Assembly (NCBI GenBank): GCA_017460885.1
Contig: JAFUAB010000004.1
Location: 1-47,885 of the forward strand
Direction: 5' to 3'
Length of the DNA: 47,885 bases
Source: Lachnospiraceae bacterium
GTDB lineage: Bacteria; Bacillota; Clostridia; Lachnospirales; Lachnospiraceae
Shown here: positions 38,101-42,748 of the stretch, piece after piece
Layout: every line of letters begins with the position of its first letter
How positions within the stretch are numbered: the first letter of the stretch is position 1
Translations under genes and position numbers: made by a program
The notes under the pieces: model-generated
The model's database searches: none
Told to the model about the DNA's origin: nothing
What the model saw: only the letters and a program-made list of their open reading frames with translations

Positions 38101-39974
38101 GCAAGCCCGGAACCGCACCCGATGTCCAGGTGGTTAATAAAGATGGCAAGGCAGTCCGTCCCGATGATCCGACGGCTGCAGGATTCTCATTTAAGGGATG
38201 GTTCCTGGATGCCAAATGTACCAAACTGTATGATTTCGATACACCGGTAACCGGGAATACAACGCTTTATGCAGGATGGGAAGAGCTTGAGAATGAGGAT
38301 TTCGGTATCTGCTTTGCAGAGCCCGCCGCATCCCCCTACGAAGGAGTATGGTATAACTCAGAATCCGGAAGATACGAGACAGCTTATACCGGACAGGCGA
38401 TCAAGCCTCTCATTACGGCTATAAGCGGGACTTATGACATCCTTAAAGAGGGCGTTGATTACACCGTCAAGTACTCAAATAACACCAACGCAAGCACAGC
38501 AAAGAAGGGGCCGGCTGTGATCACCATTACCGGTAAAGGTACTTTTACCGGAAAGAAGACGATCGAATTTTATATCATCCCTGCAGATCTTGGAGATCTT
38601 AAGGAAGAAGGCCGGATGGTTGTTTCGGATGAATACGCAGTTCAGAGCGGTAAGAAGTTTGCTCCGGTAATGGTTTACGGTTCATATCAGCTGAAGGCTA
38701 AGGATTATGAACTTAGCACAACCGGTAAGATTACCGCTGAGACTACAGTAAGTATCACCGGTAAGGGTAACTTCACCGGAACGATCGAAGGGATTACGGT
38801 TAAGGCACTGTCAGCTGCGGAGATTAAGGCAAAAACAATAAAAGTTGCCGTTAAATCCGGAAAGAAATCCTATACCGGAGAACCTCAGGAACTCACGGTC
38901 ACAACAGCAGAAAAGCCCGGAGAGCTTACTGTTACGGCCGGAAAGTCCAAGACACCTCTTGTGGAAGATACAGACTTCACGGTATCCTACAGCGGTAACA
39001 TCAATGCCGGAACCGCAAGAGTAGTGGTTAAGGGCATCGGAAACTATAATGAAACCGTTACAAAGACCTTTAAGATAAATCCGGATAAGACATCCGAGAT
39101 CACGGCAGACCTGACAGATCCTGAAGAGACCGTATACTATACAGCCAAAGGCGCAATGCCCGGAGTAACCGTTAAGGTTTCCAGGAAGGATGAAAACGGT
39201 AATGTAATCGATACAGTCGAACTTACTCCCGGAAGGGATTACAGGATCACATACTCAGGAAACAAGAAGGTTGGTGACGCAGCATACACTGTTAAGTTCC
39301 TCGGCAACTACAAGGGACACAAGGATGTAAAGGGTACATTCAAGATTGTGAAGGCACCTATCGAAGAGGCTGTTGTCGTATCTCCTCAGAAGGTATACAC
39401 GAAGCCCGGTAAGTACCTGAGTGCACCGTTTGTTTCCATAGGCGGAGTACAGCTCAAGGCTTCCGAATACACGGTTAAGTATTACGAGGGAGAGGTTTCA
39501 GATGTCACGGCAGTGGATGTTAAAGAGCTGACATCCAAGGACAAGATCAGCATTGACGGAACGGATACCTCTAAGACCATAACCGTAGTAGTTACCGCTA
39601 AGGACATCAATTACACAGGCACTGCTACCGGAACCTACGAGATCGTCAAGCCGGCAACCGGAACAATAGACATAAGCAAGGCTAAGATAGTTGCCAAAGC
39701 AAAGAGTACCAAGGGCAAGGATGTGATGGTTGGCAAGCAGGAATACAACGGAATGCCGGTAGAACCTGAGATCCGTGTACTCGTCAAGTCAGGCAAGACC
39801 TGGACGGAAGTAGATTCCAATCTCTATGACGTAACCTATGTGAACAACGTAAACAAGGGCAAAGCCACGATCCTTGTGTCGGGAAACGGCGATACCTGCA
39901 TTGGAAGCAGAACTGCCAGGTTCACTATTACATCAATGAGGATGAGCCTGTTTAAACTGATCTTCGGAGAATAA
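26193..39974 (+). CDS. Giant secreted multidomain surface protein (4593 residues)
   Basis: GGAAGGGAG precedes ATG 26193 and the frame is unbroken. Residues 1-39 form a long signal peptide (KKRKTIRR-like basic start, hydrophobic LLSLLLTLIMIV, cleavage near ALAAG). About 256-345 resembles a Calx-beta-type domain. An aspartate run lies near residue 1914. About 2180-2640 has repeating propeller-like units (for example TNN...DMAPTIASSGDKAIVAWRS). About 2640-2800 looks CARDB-like. A Ser/Gly linker at about 3727-3740 precedes four InlB B-type/Flg_new repeats (about 3742-4030, each F-D-L-N-G ... GW...LYAKW). Residues about 4060-4593 hold several repeats with YTV.Y..N.NAGTA..V..GIGNY patterns. No sortase motif or membrane anchor was found. 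It is probably an adhesion or polymer-binding protein; the middle 1500 residues remain unassigned. Confidence 0.85.
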   Translation: MRQKRKTIRRKNTQLLSLLLTLIMIVELIPVTSITALAAGAGISDAVVASYAEVAADGDEQRAREELDALYEAGIIDENGNMVELDLREDGESVDLSDLTRRIAEGESVGDLSVNGYDSTPEQVTQIQQVNSMLEVVRLLDQDIEVTDEHVDNLESLLTGITDGSIDMDEVIEDGMLSMSMTDEDETLYTDSVEPLYDGGSGSDATSGTVDVSDGKYTQPYIDGSTYEASHAFALTDANNTSWYSDDGTDGIGLDGTITLSCADTATPGGTVTVTATLDKAQRVPVSFDWTAAAGSIGVTGTTSGTITWDANDKEDKSFTVTVAEKGDELWQGDRSFSILVGNLKNASLDGENTAWNHTVKVSANDGDAIKEEAYVWGNEVMYTSFTDPGGYDASTFKWLYVKHSFKGDRAKLTFNHTLRTTADGYNAESYYSLSTDNWEDCTRGKGKRLECYNTYQCGQKEYTSTVERELNGEQYINFGMKSYYPNDVKNCKLTSIKVEERVPPQSASIQSISVPEGTYYPGEIVPITITTNTYVSATSSTKLTVNGTQCDALESGESQKLTFGYTVPAVNPGQISVTGISGLVNGTLNDINVTGDFPQTVFGSTQGVALLSDIKKSQLDFENVKYGISDGDPGAQVVTVVVPFKSGLTDTDKAWVTNEAVQINADSFSIDLPVPDCSNGTATHYLAGAYFSCDGGKTRYPIYVVNSGSEGVALAARFAPPTNESADLRNDTLNLFMDSQVVNSNDDATQYLPAYSDMKTDESGFSYSDVSGKDAAPALIGVSYSYYVKGGVFFEKKEYGTEENPTYTARAASGDGAAAADQTGIMEGFLKRTDGKYIVLQDKVNPGNQYDVEIVVGQDFYDAMNDSMRAESPKSMTLSYQCSDRKNFTFVKPKDFEWICYKIVENDDKTELVEDETSFEFILDEHTPANGTTPGIWHVIPTGLGDGRFCFALKVKNGTESKSYKLHMVQDEDGNVVFGAPITVVMGKTPFLTIPEYSKVRTTLSGENTDILFASNVAARNTYAGKSTTFTAKLYEAEEDNSDGSDGYKKKNDTVLKTGSVTSDGEEQINRYTIPDDWINSAGIYAVELGTKYEGGSQQGDMGDVTGGETEEKTLTAIAYLVVKQAPAKIKLAPLDSYSVTSDKTNPLALDFTISSGTSQTEVEYTIQKSGETVSERKGSSDESLSYTTGASDGSISFTAEKPQNLKEAYAITVYARNKAKDPWSVDSMLLTVYNKDLLDILVKDVVAGEIGGTTGGTGDGARGATIAMDNHDKVENYNKENGKNYQLSFDDFTTLRTDMSLQKIISANYGAGVWGMLSDKMQWASSDPATVSVDYKQGGLYSDIRNYSYVSYAPATDFLLVGKDDTAEGESVTITATHANTGMSADIKVTTKTLTDQLYVFQFQPRTTTTVTYKNGNGETRNLTSNANGELAVYEPAGIDSAIMASSTVGSDTYVGTLYKSELVSGERDIAALQLYPCNNLRLRAIANAALNILDSDGQPYSGSVTVRAGVYKNGTYCPGAEVKTVKGSAGNDGKQDISVTATDGKLNLWFDPRQFNISNEEIDGLKAGDTVTYVIEYRIENYQPGYVILNAYSDLEGAAKPTDSVIQLRKNVGAANLPQITRQTLQQYDTKGNPTSYTRDVTDYTEDVGISTHFNKAELITDVALTDATVTQDTETNYATCNGDSIPSFALYTSEGKELTGQAGGNATEAVQILKLEDLTKNTAPYVFPFSSTAMARSIYTMTDADMKKDGITDEGSNANYSARVKMHFVKDALTIKEETLPFGVSNLSHQEDLAQDEGSAEELGVQVKKDIRNTVDIGSIFKQINVNDMIRKGFVFLQGLSGAAGDNMMNMMILPTEDPATFRIMVFIGYNKKEDREGNAGKNLSINYDADALYDDAQNFEKALEDMTKDDDDDDDSSGEGSLDFNFYGTLMLDARLGISDGNWNIRFVGGNVGTNVEGKYEWSQNFMCGPVPALISFEVGFTADLEVEFADKNGTKAMLLDAALGVSLEAFAGLGFDLSLVAFKLGIFGQIGADVDFMYLTPTNSTGTKLDIDGEIGLRMEVKVLFVKYNKTFCSTGFGWTKKWNKYDAIQQAWETGDFAELTGLTSGGRKYSMFLAANGTALVEIDGEGEIDDRDYLELADRAWNNGAPSGGARLLKAAGPLNFAINSVDNVQTNAYPYANPAFTDDGSMFLYISDNDNARELQSVVSYAVKSGNGYDNKGALDDITTDSNNDGTPDYIFADSDVVASGAGNSVFAAWVKQLESPEKEMKDKATYDDLGMMMNATEIYAGKYNGNTWTTEPLTNNTVADMAPTIASSGDKAIVAWRSLAATELPKDGTEQDITASFNAENNINYRIYDGSEWKQAQIAYNGAAGTVNAIDSAMLSDGTALLTYTVRTDEDVTSTETFYTLIGSDGNVVTTGRLTNNATTDTNAQVTAVQGISGAAGQFVVGWYSEYATGEKTEIPDTTSTSTSKEEVLAHDIGLAMINANGSVDVDFPESIGGEAGSGISSDFHFSAPAGNTDIAKLSVVWSEKNEEDKYELNAVRFYTDGANIGVTTPTDIAKTNARCTVDRFDAYTDGSGIVHTLILSSDYSNMDGLSVYDTIDLSDQGLTVLNGDNDAEPSDDMLTVLEQDPVVNIMLGSGTFSQNDIEVEAQTDLTELTTGLNLPVQFAVKDVGTNTVDEVTVSLGGTNKTFSGLSLLPGQSAALVMEYSVPETVADVNYIVTPKDGSAKTGTLILNRPDIGISGMKILNEIDKKRDIQVTLHNRSGIPLTGSGKIVKLAFYKDSAHMHQIGEDITIDSGNYADIDDGFYTYTQSINVTDMTDEPEIPNEGVSVYARAWVEEAELVDGKAVAVDELYHNDNESLISFRGLLTKYEEKMTRDGMIIPGETEGTYTIKADVRNNSLRAVDLTKITADIYDEADNILKEDVELKDSDVTLQGEEKRSFVSESITDLAGIPARVEISVTELGRPDKPKATKILAKLINYETGKFKTSTQEERDEIAKYEFYAGKDVPVSASESEMYTNANITDVADYDLLTNIVDKTDGTALYARAKVRSTVSDWIKLPLPGRQSTDGIGADYYTDRLVGVRDGVWFTTNGTDPTASQKWSNSNSTDLTKAPVSWDGTVEKTLKFLIPGDNDKQLFPSTVKTVTLGAKGDAPTAGDLEGYPIADTDISFRTAKLPTLKTEDGATEQTKALQYRYKRNSDSDNEWSTWGSVNSLTGLDIATTYKLEIRYAPETDSDGKLVPASQTFDAGSFTTKTTAPDINDVLDRWIDYSNMKFQGTGGVLEYSTEKNATSGTPISDGSSVPTEGFYIRYRAGNDSDGGWTYVNPEVPAAVSGVTSSPEPVKGLGGSLSGTSTSMEYRYKANGSSDWTEWTACKGSSMTKLPAGTYQIRNKKSGSNSPSFAQQLTITAGDPATVTVTVKDSSKNVLVDKTQEGDKAAVDTVKAIPVNGTALGGVWNETGQAWKIDNLTAGTYTIIVTGIDGKQVTSLVDIVSTEHSVDVTLPTGMENSSRLVNSTGWNLAVGGIDDQARALDKAAATKNDEYLISFKAEGLNALASINETELDNATDAVKNAVTAINEIKEATEQDSTYKDHNVQSDYLELSLEKTLLTAGETSVNPIENEKITKASRVMEIIVPYPQIDSRFGIQVRRYHDDKVKKFDVLNTRPASTASYKDGTYVIDRLLKRLYIYSDSFSVYSISYTEDSTVPDPVESSSSGGSSGGGGSTTYKVTFEMNGHGTQIAQQTVIKNAKATKPEDPKAEGFIFDGWFTDSDCTNAYDFSTPVTKAITLYAKWNEVPEGSHTVIFDLNGKEGTAPDIQTIVKDGKAVSPEDPTVEGFIFEGWYTDPECTVAYDFTETVTESITLYAKWVEAKTFTVTFHTDHGTVPEQKTVKNGAAVTEPEPLTEDGWIFSGWFNDVELTNKYDFEAPVKANLDLYAKWKEIPADSYTVSFDLNGKPGTAPDVQVVNKDGKAVRPDDPTAAGFSFKGWFLDAKCTKLYDFDTPVTGNTTLYAGWEELENEDFGICFAEPAASPYEGVWYNSESGRYETAYTGQAIKPLITAISGTYDILKEGVDYTVKYSNNTNASTAKKGPAVITITGKGTFTGKKTIEFYIIPADLGDLKEEGRMVVSDEYAVQSGKKFAPVMVYGSYQLKAKDYELSTTGKITAETTVSITGKGNFTGTIEGITVKALSAAEIKAKTIKVAVKSGKKSYTGEPQELTVTTAEKPGELTVTAGKSKTPLVEDTDFTVSYSGNINAGTARVVVKGIGNYNETVTKTFKINPDKTSEITADLTDPEETVYYTAKGAMPGVTVKVSRKDENGNVIDTVELTPGRDYRITYSGNKKVGDAAYTVKFLGNYKGHKDVKGTFKIVKAPIEEAVVVSPQKVYTKPGKYLSAPFVSIGGVQLKASEYTVKYYEGEVSDVTAVDVKELTSKDKISIDGTDTSKTITVVVTAKDINYTGTATGTYEIVKPATGTIDISKAKIVAKAKSTKGKDVMVGKQEYNGMPVEPEIRVLVKSGKTWTEVDSNLYDVTYVNNVNKGKATILVSGNGDTCIGSRTARFTITSMRMSLFKLIFGE
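39889..39955 (+). repeat. 67-bp direct duplication, left copy (3' end of giant gene)
   Basis: This stretch matches 41748-41814 at 66 of 67 positions (one G/A difference). It codes for the C-terminal GDTCIGSRTARFTITSMRMS region of the giant protein. The two copies enclose the gene's stop codon, its terminator and the third AAA-ATPase-like gene. Confidence 0.9.
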
Positions 39975-40003
39975 GTCATAGACACGATTTCGATATCCTT
40001 AGG

Positions 40004-40036
40004 AACCGGCGGCCTTTTCAGGCCGCCGGTTTTATG
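40004..40036 (+). terminator. Intrinsic terminator after the giant gene
   Basis: AACCGGCGGCC (40004-40014) pairs perfectly with GGCCGCCGGTT (40021-40031) around TTTTCA and is followed by TTATG. The T-tract is short, but the stem is strong and well placed 29 bases after the stop codon. Confidence 0.8.
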
Positions 40037-40078
40037 TTACTATAGCGGTGACTGTTGAGAGAAAGAGGAGGCGCCTTC

Positions 40079-41722
40079 GTGGGTAAGTATTTTAATCCGG
40101 GATGTGCTAATTTTGTAGAAGCTTTAAATACAAATATATATGTTGATAAGACTGATATGATCGCATATGTCAATTCCGTTGTAAGAACAAAGCAGAAGTA
40201 TATGTGCGTATCCAGACCCAGAAGATTTGGAAAGACTACAGCTGCTGACATGCTTGCTGCCTACTATGGCAAAGGTGACAGCAGAAAGCTTTTTGCTGAC
40301 CGAAAGCTTTCAGGCTGTGATAACTGGGATAAATTCTTAAATCAATTTGATGCTATCAGAGTGGTAATGACTGATTTTATCAAAGAGAATAAGGATATCA
40401 GATCATCACTTGAGAAAATGTCAGAAAGAATTCTCGAAGAATTGTCAGAGTTATATCCCGATGTCAGATATGATGCAGACGACCTCTTCTACAGTATGGA
40501 TAAATTCTGCAGAAAAAGCGGCACTCAATTCGTAATAATAATAGATGAATGGGACGTCGCATTTCGGGCCTGCAAAGAGGATAAGGACGGACAGAAGTAT
40601 TATCTTGATTTCCTTCGTGACTGGTTGAAGGATCAGGAGTATGTTGCCCTTGCCTATATGACCGGAATACTTCCGATCAAGAAATATGGACAGCATTCCG
40701 CCCTAAATATGTTTGATGAATATTCATTTATAACCCCGATGCAGCTTGTGGAATACACCGGTTTTACAGAGGACGAAGTCAGGGAAAAATGTGAAGAGTA
40801 CGGGCGCGATTATGGGAAGATCAAGGAATGGTATGACGGATATGATGTCACTGACATCATTCCTCCTGATCCGAATTATGCAATCCAAAAGGCAACCGGC
40901 GAAGAATTAAAGCCAAAGCATTATTCCATATATAGTCCTCTTTCTGTTGTGAAGGCCATATCCACCGGCACGATCCAGAACTACTGGAATAAGACCGAGA
41001 CTTATGAGGCCTTATCAGAATATATCAGAATGGACTTTGACGGTCTTAAGGAATCGGTGGCGCTACTTATGGACGGTGGAAGACTTAAGGTGAATATTTC
41101 CAAATATCAGAATGATATGACTTCATTTGGCAGCAGTAATGATGTACTTGTCATGCTCATACATCTTGGATATCTGGGATATGATACAGAAACGAGAGAG
41201 GTATTCATCCCCAACAGGGAGATACTTGATGAATTCAGGAATTCAACGGAGTCGGCAGAATGGATAGAAACCTTCACCTCATTTAAGAAGTCGCAAAAGC
41301 TCCTTGATGCAACATGGGATTGCAATGAGGAAAAGGTTGCAGAGCTTCTTGAATGGTTCCATGACAGTGCCGGGAACAAAACCTATAACAGTGAGGCAGC
41401 ACTTTCTTATGCTATACAAATGGCATACTACGCGGGACAGAAGTACTACACCACCATACAGGAGCTTGACAGTGGAAAGGGCTATGCAGATCTTGTATAT
41501 CTTCCTTCTCCCGGGCATCCTGAAAAGCCTGTACTGCTTGTTGAGCTTAAGGTAAACAAAAATGTAAAGACCGCTGCAGACCAGATAAAGAGCAGGAATT
41601 ATCCTCAGAAGCTTGAGCATTACAAGGGAAATATACTGCTTATAAGCATCAACTATAATAAAGATGCTGATGCAGGTGATCCTGAATACAAGCACCACAG
41701 CTGCAGAATCGAGAGGTTGTAA
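40079..41722 (+). CDS. AAA-ATPase-like protein with C-terminal PD-(D/E)XK nuclease domain, paralog 3
   Basis: The product has 547 residues from GTG 40079, chosen because AGAGGAGG ends seven bases upstream; a TTG at 40055 is in frame but lies before that ribosome site. It opens GKYFNPGCANFVEALNTNIYVDKT. The P-loop is RPRRFGKT (46-53), the Walker B is IIIDEWD (D156-E157), and YMTGILPIKKYG and KEWYDGYDV...IYSPLSVV are the family's central motifs. The nuclease core is GYADLV (D471) and VELK (E489, K491). It is the most divergent of the three paralogs. The gene sits between two copies of a 67-bp sequence from the end of the giant gene. Function unknown. Confidence 0.87.
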   Translation: MGKYFNPGCANFVEALNTNIYVDKTDMIAYVNSVVRTKQKYMCVSRPRRFGKTTAADMLAAYYGKGDSRKLFADRKLSGCDNWDKFLNQFDAIRVVMTDFIKENKDIRSSLEKMSERILEELSELYPDVRYDADDLFYSMDKFCRKSGTQFVIIIDEWDVAFRACKEDKDGQKYYLDFLRDWLKDQEYVALAYMTGILPIKKYGQHSALNMFDEYSFITPMQLVEYTGFTEDEVREKCEEYGRDYGKIKEWYDGYDVTDIIPPDPNYAIQKATGEELKPKHYSIYSPLSVVKAISTGTIQNYWNKTETYEALSEYIRMDFDGLKESVALLMDGGRLKVNISKYQNDMTSFGSSNDVLVMLIHLGYLGYDTETREVFIPNREILDEFRNSTESAEWIETFTSFKKSQKLLDATWDCNEEKVAELLEWFHDSAGNKTYNSEAALSYAIQMAYYAGQKYYTTIQELDSGKGYADLVYLPSPGHPEKPVLLVELKVNKNVKTAADQIKSRNYPQKLEHYKGNILLISINYNKDADAGDPEYKHHSCRIERL

Positions 41723-41746
41723 GGGAGAACACAGAATCAGACAGAC

Positions 41747-41833
41747 AGCGATACCTGCATTGGAAGCAGAACTGCCAAGTTCACTATTACATCAATGAGG
41801 ATGAGCCTGTTTAAGCAGCTTCTCGGATTTTGA
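41747..41833 (+). pseudogene. C-terminal fragment of a paralog of the giant surface protein
   Basis: In frame, these 27 codons encode SDTCIGSRTAKFTITSMRMS followed by LFKQLLGF and a TGA stop. The giant protein ends GDTCIGSRTARFTITSMRMS then LFKLIFGE. The last seven residues differ while both read as sensible ends, so this looks like the 3' end of a separate relative, not a simple copy. No start or upstream body remains. The TGA stop is also the first three bases of a family B repeat unit (TGACACTCGGGG). Confidence 0.7.
41748..41814 (+). repeat. 67-bp direct duplication, right copy
   Basis: Partner of 39889-39955, with one mismatch. It begins 26 bases after the stop codon of AAA-ATPase-like paralog 3 and ends just before the family B cluster at 41831. 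Confidence 0.9.
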
Positions 41834-41977
41834 CACTCGGGGACGGAGTCACAGGTTCAAAATATAAATTGACACCTGGGGACGGGGTCACAGTGTCATA
41901 ATCGGGGACGGTTCCGGCATGATGCGGGAACCGTCCCCTTGTTTTGTTTTGACACCCTGACTCCGTCCCCGAGTGTC
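41831..41977 (+). repeat. Family B cluster: one direct unit plus 107-bp nested palindrome, copy 2
   Basis: A direct unit (41831-41870, TGACACTCGGGGACGGAGTC type) precedes a 107-bp palindrome (41871-41977). The inner stem pairs GGGGACGGTTCC (41904-41915) with GGAACCGTCCCC (41927-41938), and the outer arms pair as in 23261-23367. The two 107-bp copies differ mainly in the inner loop. Confidence 0.85.
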
Positions 41978-41992
41978 ATCCGGGCATCGCTC

Positions 41993-42021
41993 TTGTGAAG
42001 GGGAGGTGCTTATTGTATACT
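41993..42021 (+). promoter_or_regulatory. Putative promoter for deoC
   Basis: TTGTGA (41993-41998) and TATACT (42016-42021) have a 17-base spacer. The start would be near 42028, about 60 bases before the deoC ATG. It lies just downstream of the family B palindrome, which therefore separates it from upstream transcription. Confidence 0.5.
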
Positions 42022-42087
42022 TGAAGTGCATCCAAATTTTTAATTGATAGTTTGAGGATGTGCTACTTCATTGGAAACGGAGTAAAA

Positions 42088-42738
42088 ATGGATATAAACA
42101 AGATTCTCGCAGCATGCGACCATACACTTTTGAAGCCGGAGGCAAAGTGGGAGGATATAAGGATCCTTTTGGATGAGGCGATCGAGTATAAGACCGCTTC
42201 CGTCTGCATACCGCCCTGTTATGTGAGACCTGCGGCCGAATACGCCGGAGGCAGGATGAAGATCTGTACGGTCATCGGATTCCCGAACGGCAATATGACT
42301 ACCCGTACCAAGGTCTTTGAGACAAAGGATGCCCTTGCGGACGGAGCGGATGAGATCGATATGGTCATTAACATAGGCAGGCTTAAGGGCGGTGATACGG
42401 AATATGTACTTGATGAGATCCGGCAGATCAAGGATGCCTGCGGGGATCATATCCTCAAGGTAATCATCGAGACATGCCTTCTGACCGAAGAGGAAAAGAT
42501 CACGATGTGCGATATCGTTACACGTTCCGGTGCGGATTATATAAAGACATCCACCGGGTTTTCCGCCGGGGGAGCCACATTTGATGATGTGAAGCTGATG
42601 GCGGAGCATGTCGGAGAGAATGTGCGCATCAAGGCGGCAGGCGGTATATCGACATTGGATGATGCCGTGAAGTTTATGGAACTTGGGGCAAGCCGCCTTG
42701 GTACCAGCCGGATCGTAAAGCTGTGTAAGAATAGATAA
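42088..42738 (+). CDS. deoC: Deoxyribose-phosphate aldolase
   Basis: DeoC cleaves 2-deoxyribose 5-phosphate to glyceraldehyde 3-phosphate and acetaldehyde in deoxynucleoside salvage. The product has 216 residues from ATG 42088, preceded by CGGAG at proper spacing; an ATG 36 bases upstream lacks a ribosome site and would add a non-family extension. Family motifs are [20 protein letters not shown] (D91), the Schiff-base lysine K153 in [11 protein letters not shown], and K182 in VRIKAAGGI. All catalytic residues are present. Ten bases separate it from the MutS-like gene, so the two are probably co-transcribed. No other deoxynucleoside genes are in the window. Confidence 0.95.
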   Translation: MDINKILAACDHTLLKPEAKWEDIRILLDEAIEYKTASVCIPPCYVRPAAEYAGGRMKICTVIGFPNGNMTTRTKVFETKDALADGADEIDMVINIGRLKGGDTEYVLDEIRQIKDACGDHILKVIIETCLLTEEEKITMCDIVTRSGADYIKTSTGFSAGGATFDDVKLMAEHVGENVRIKAAGGISTLDDAVKFMELGASRLGTSRIVKLCKNR

Positions 42739-42748
42739 GGAATAGTCG

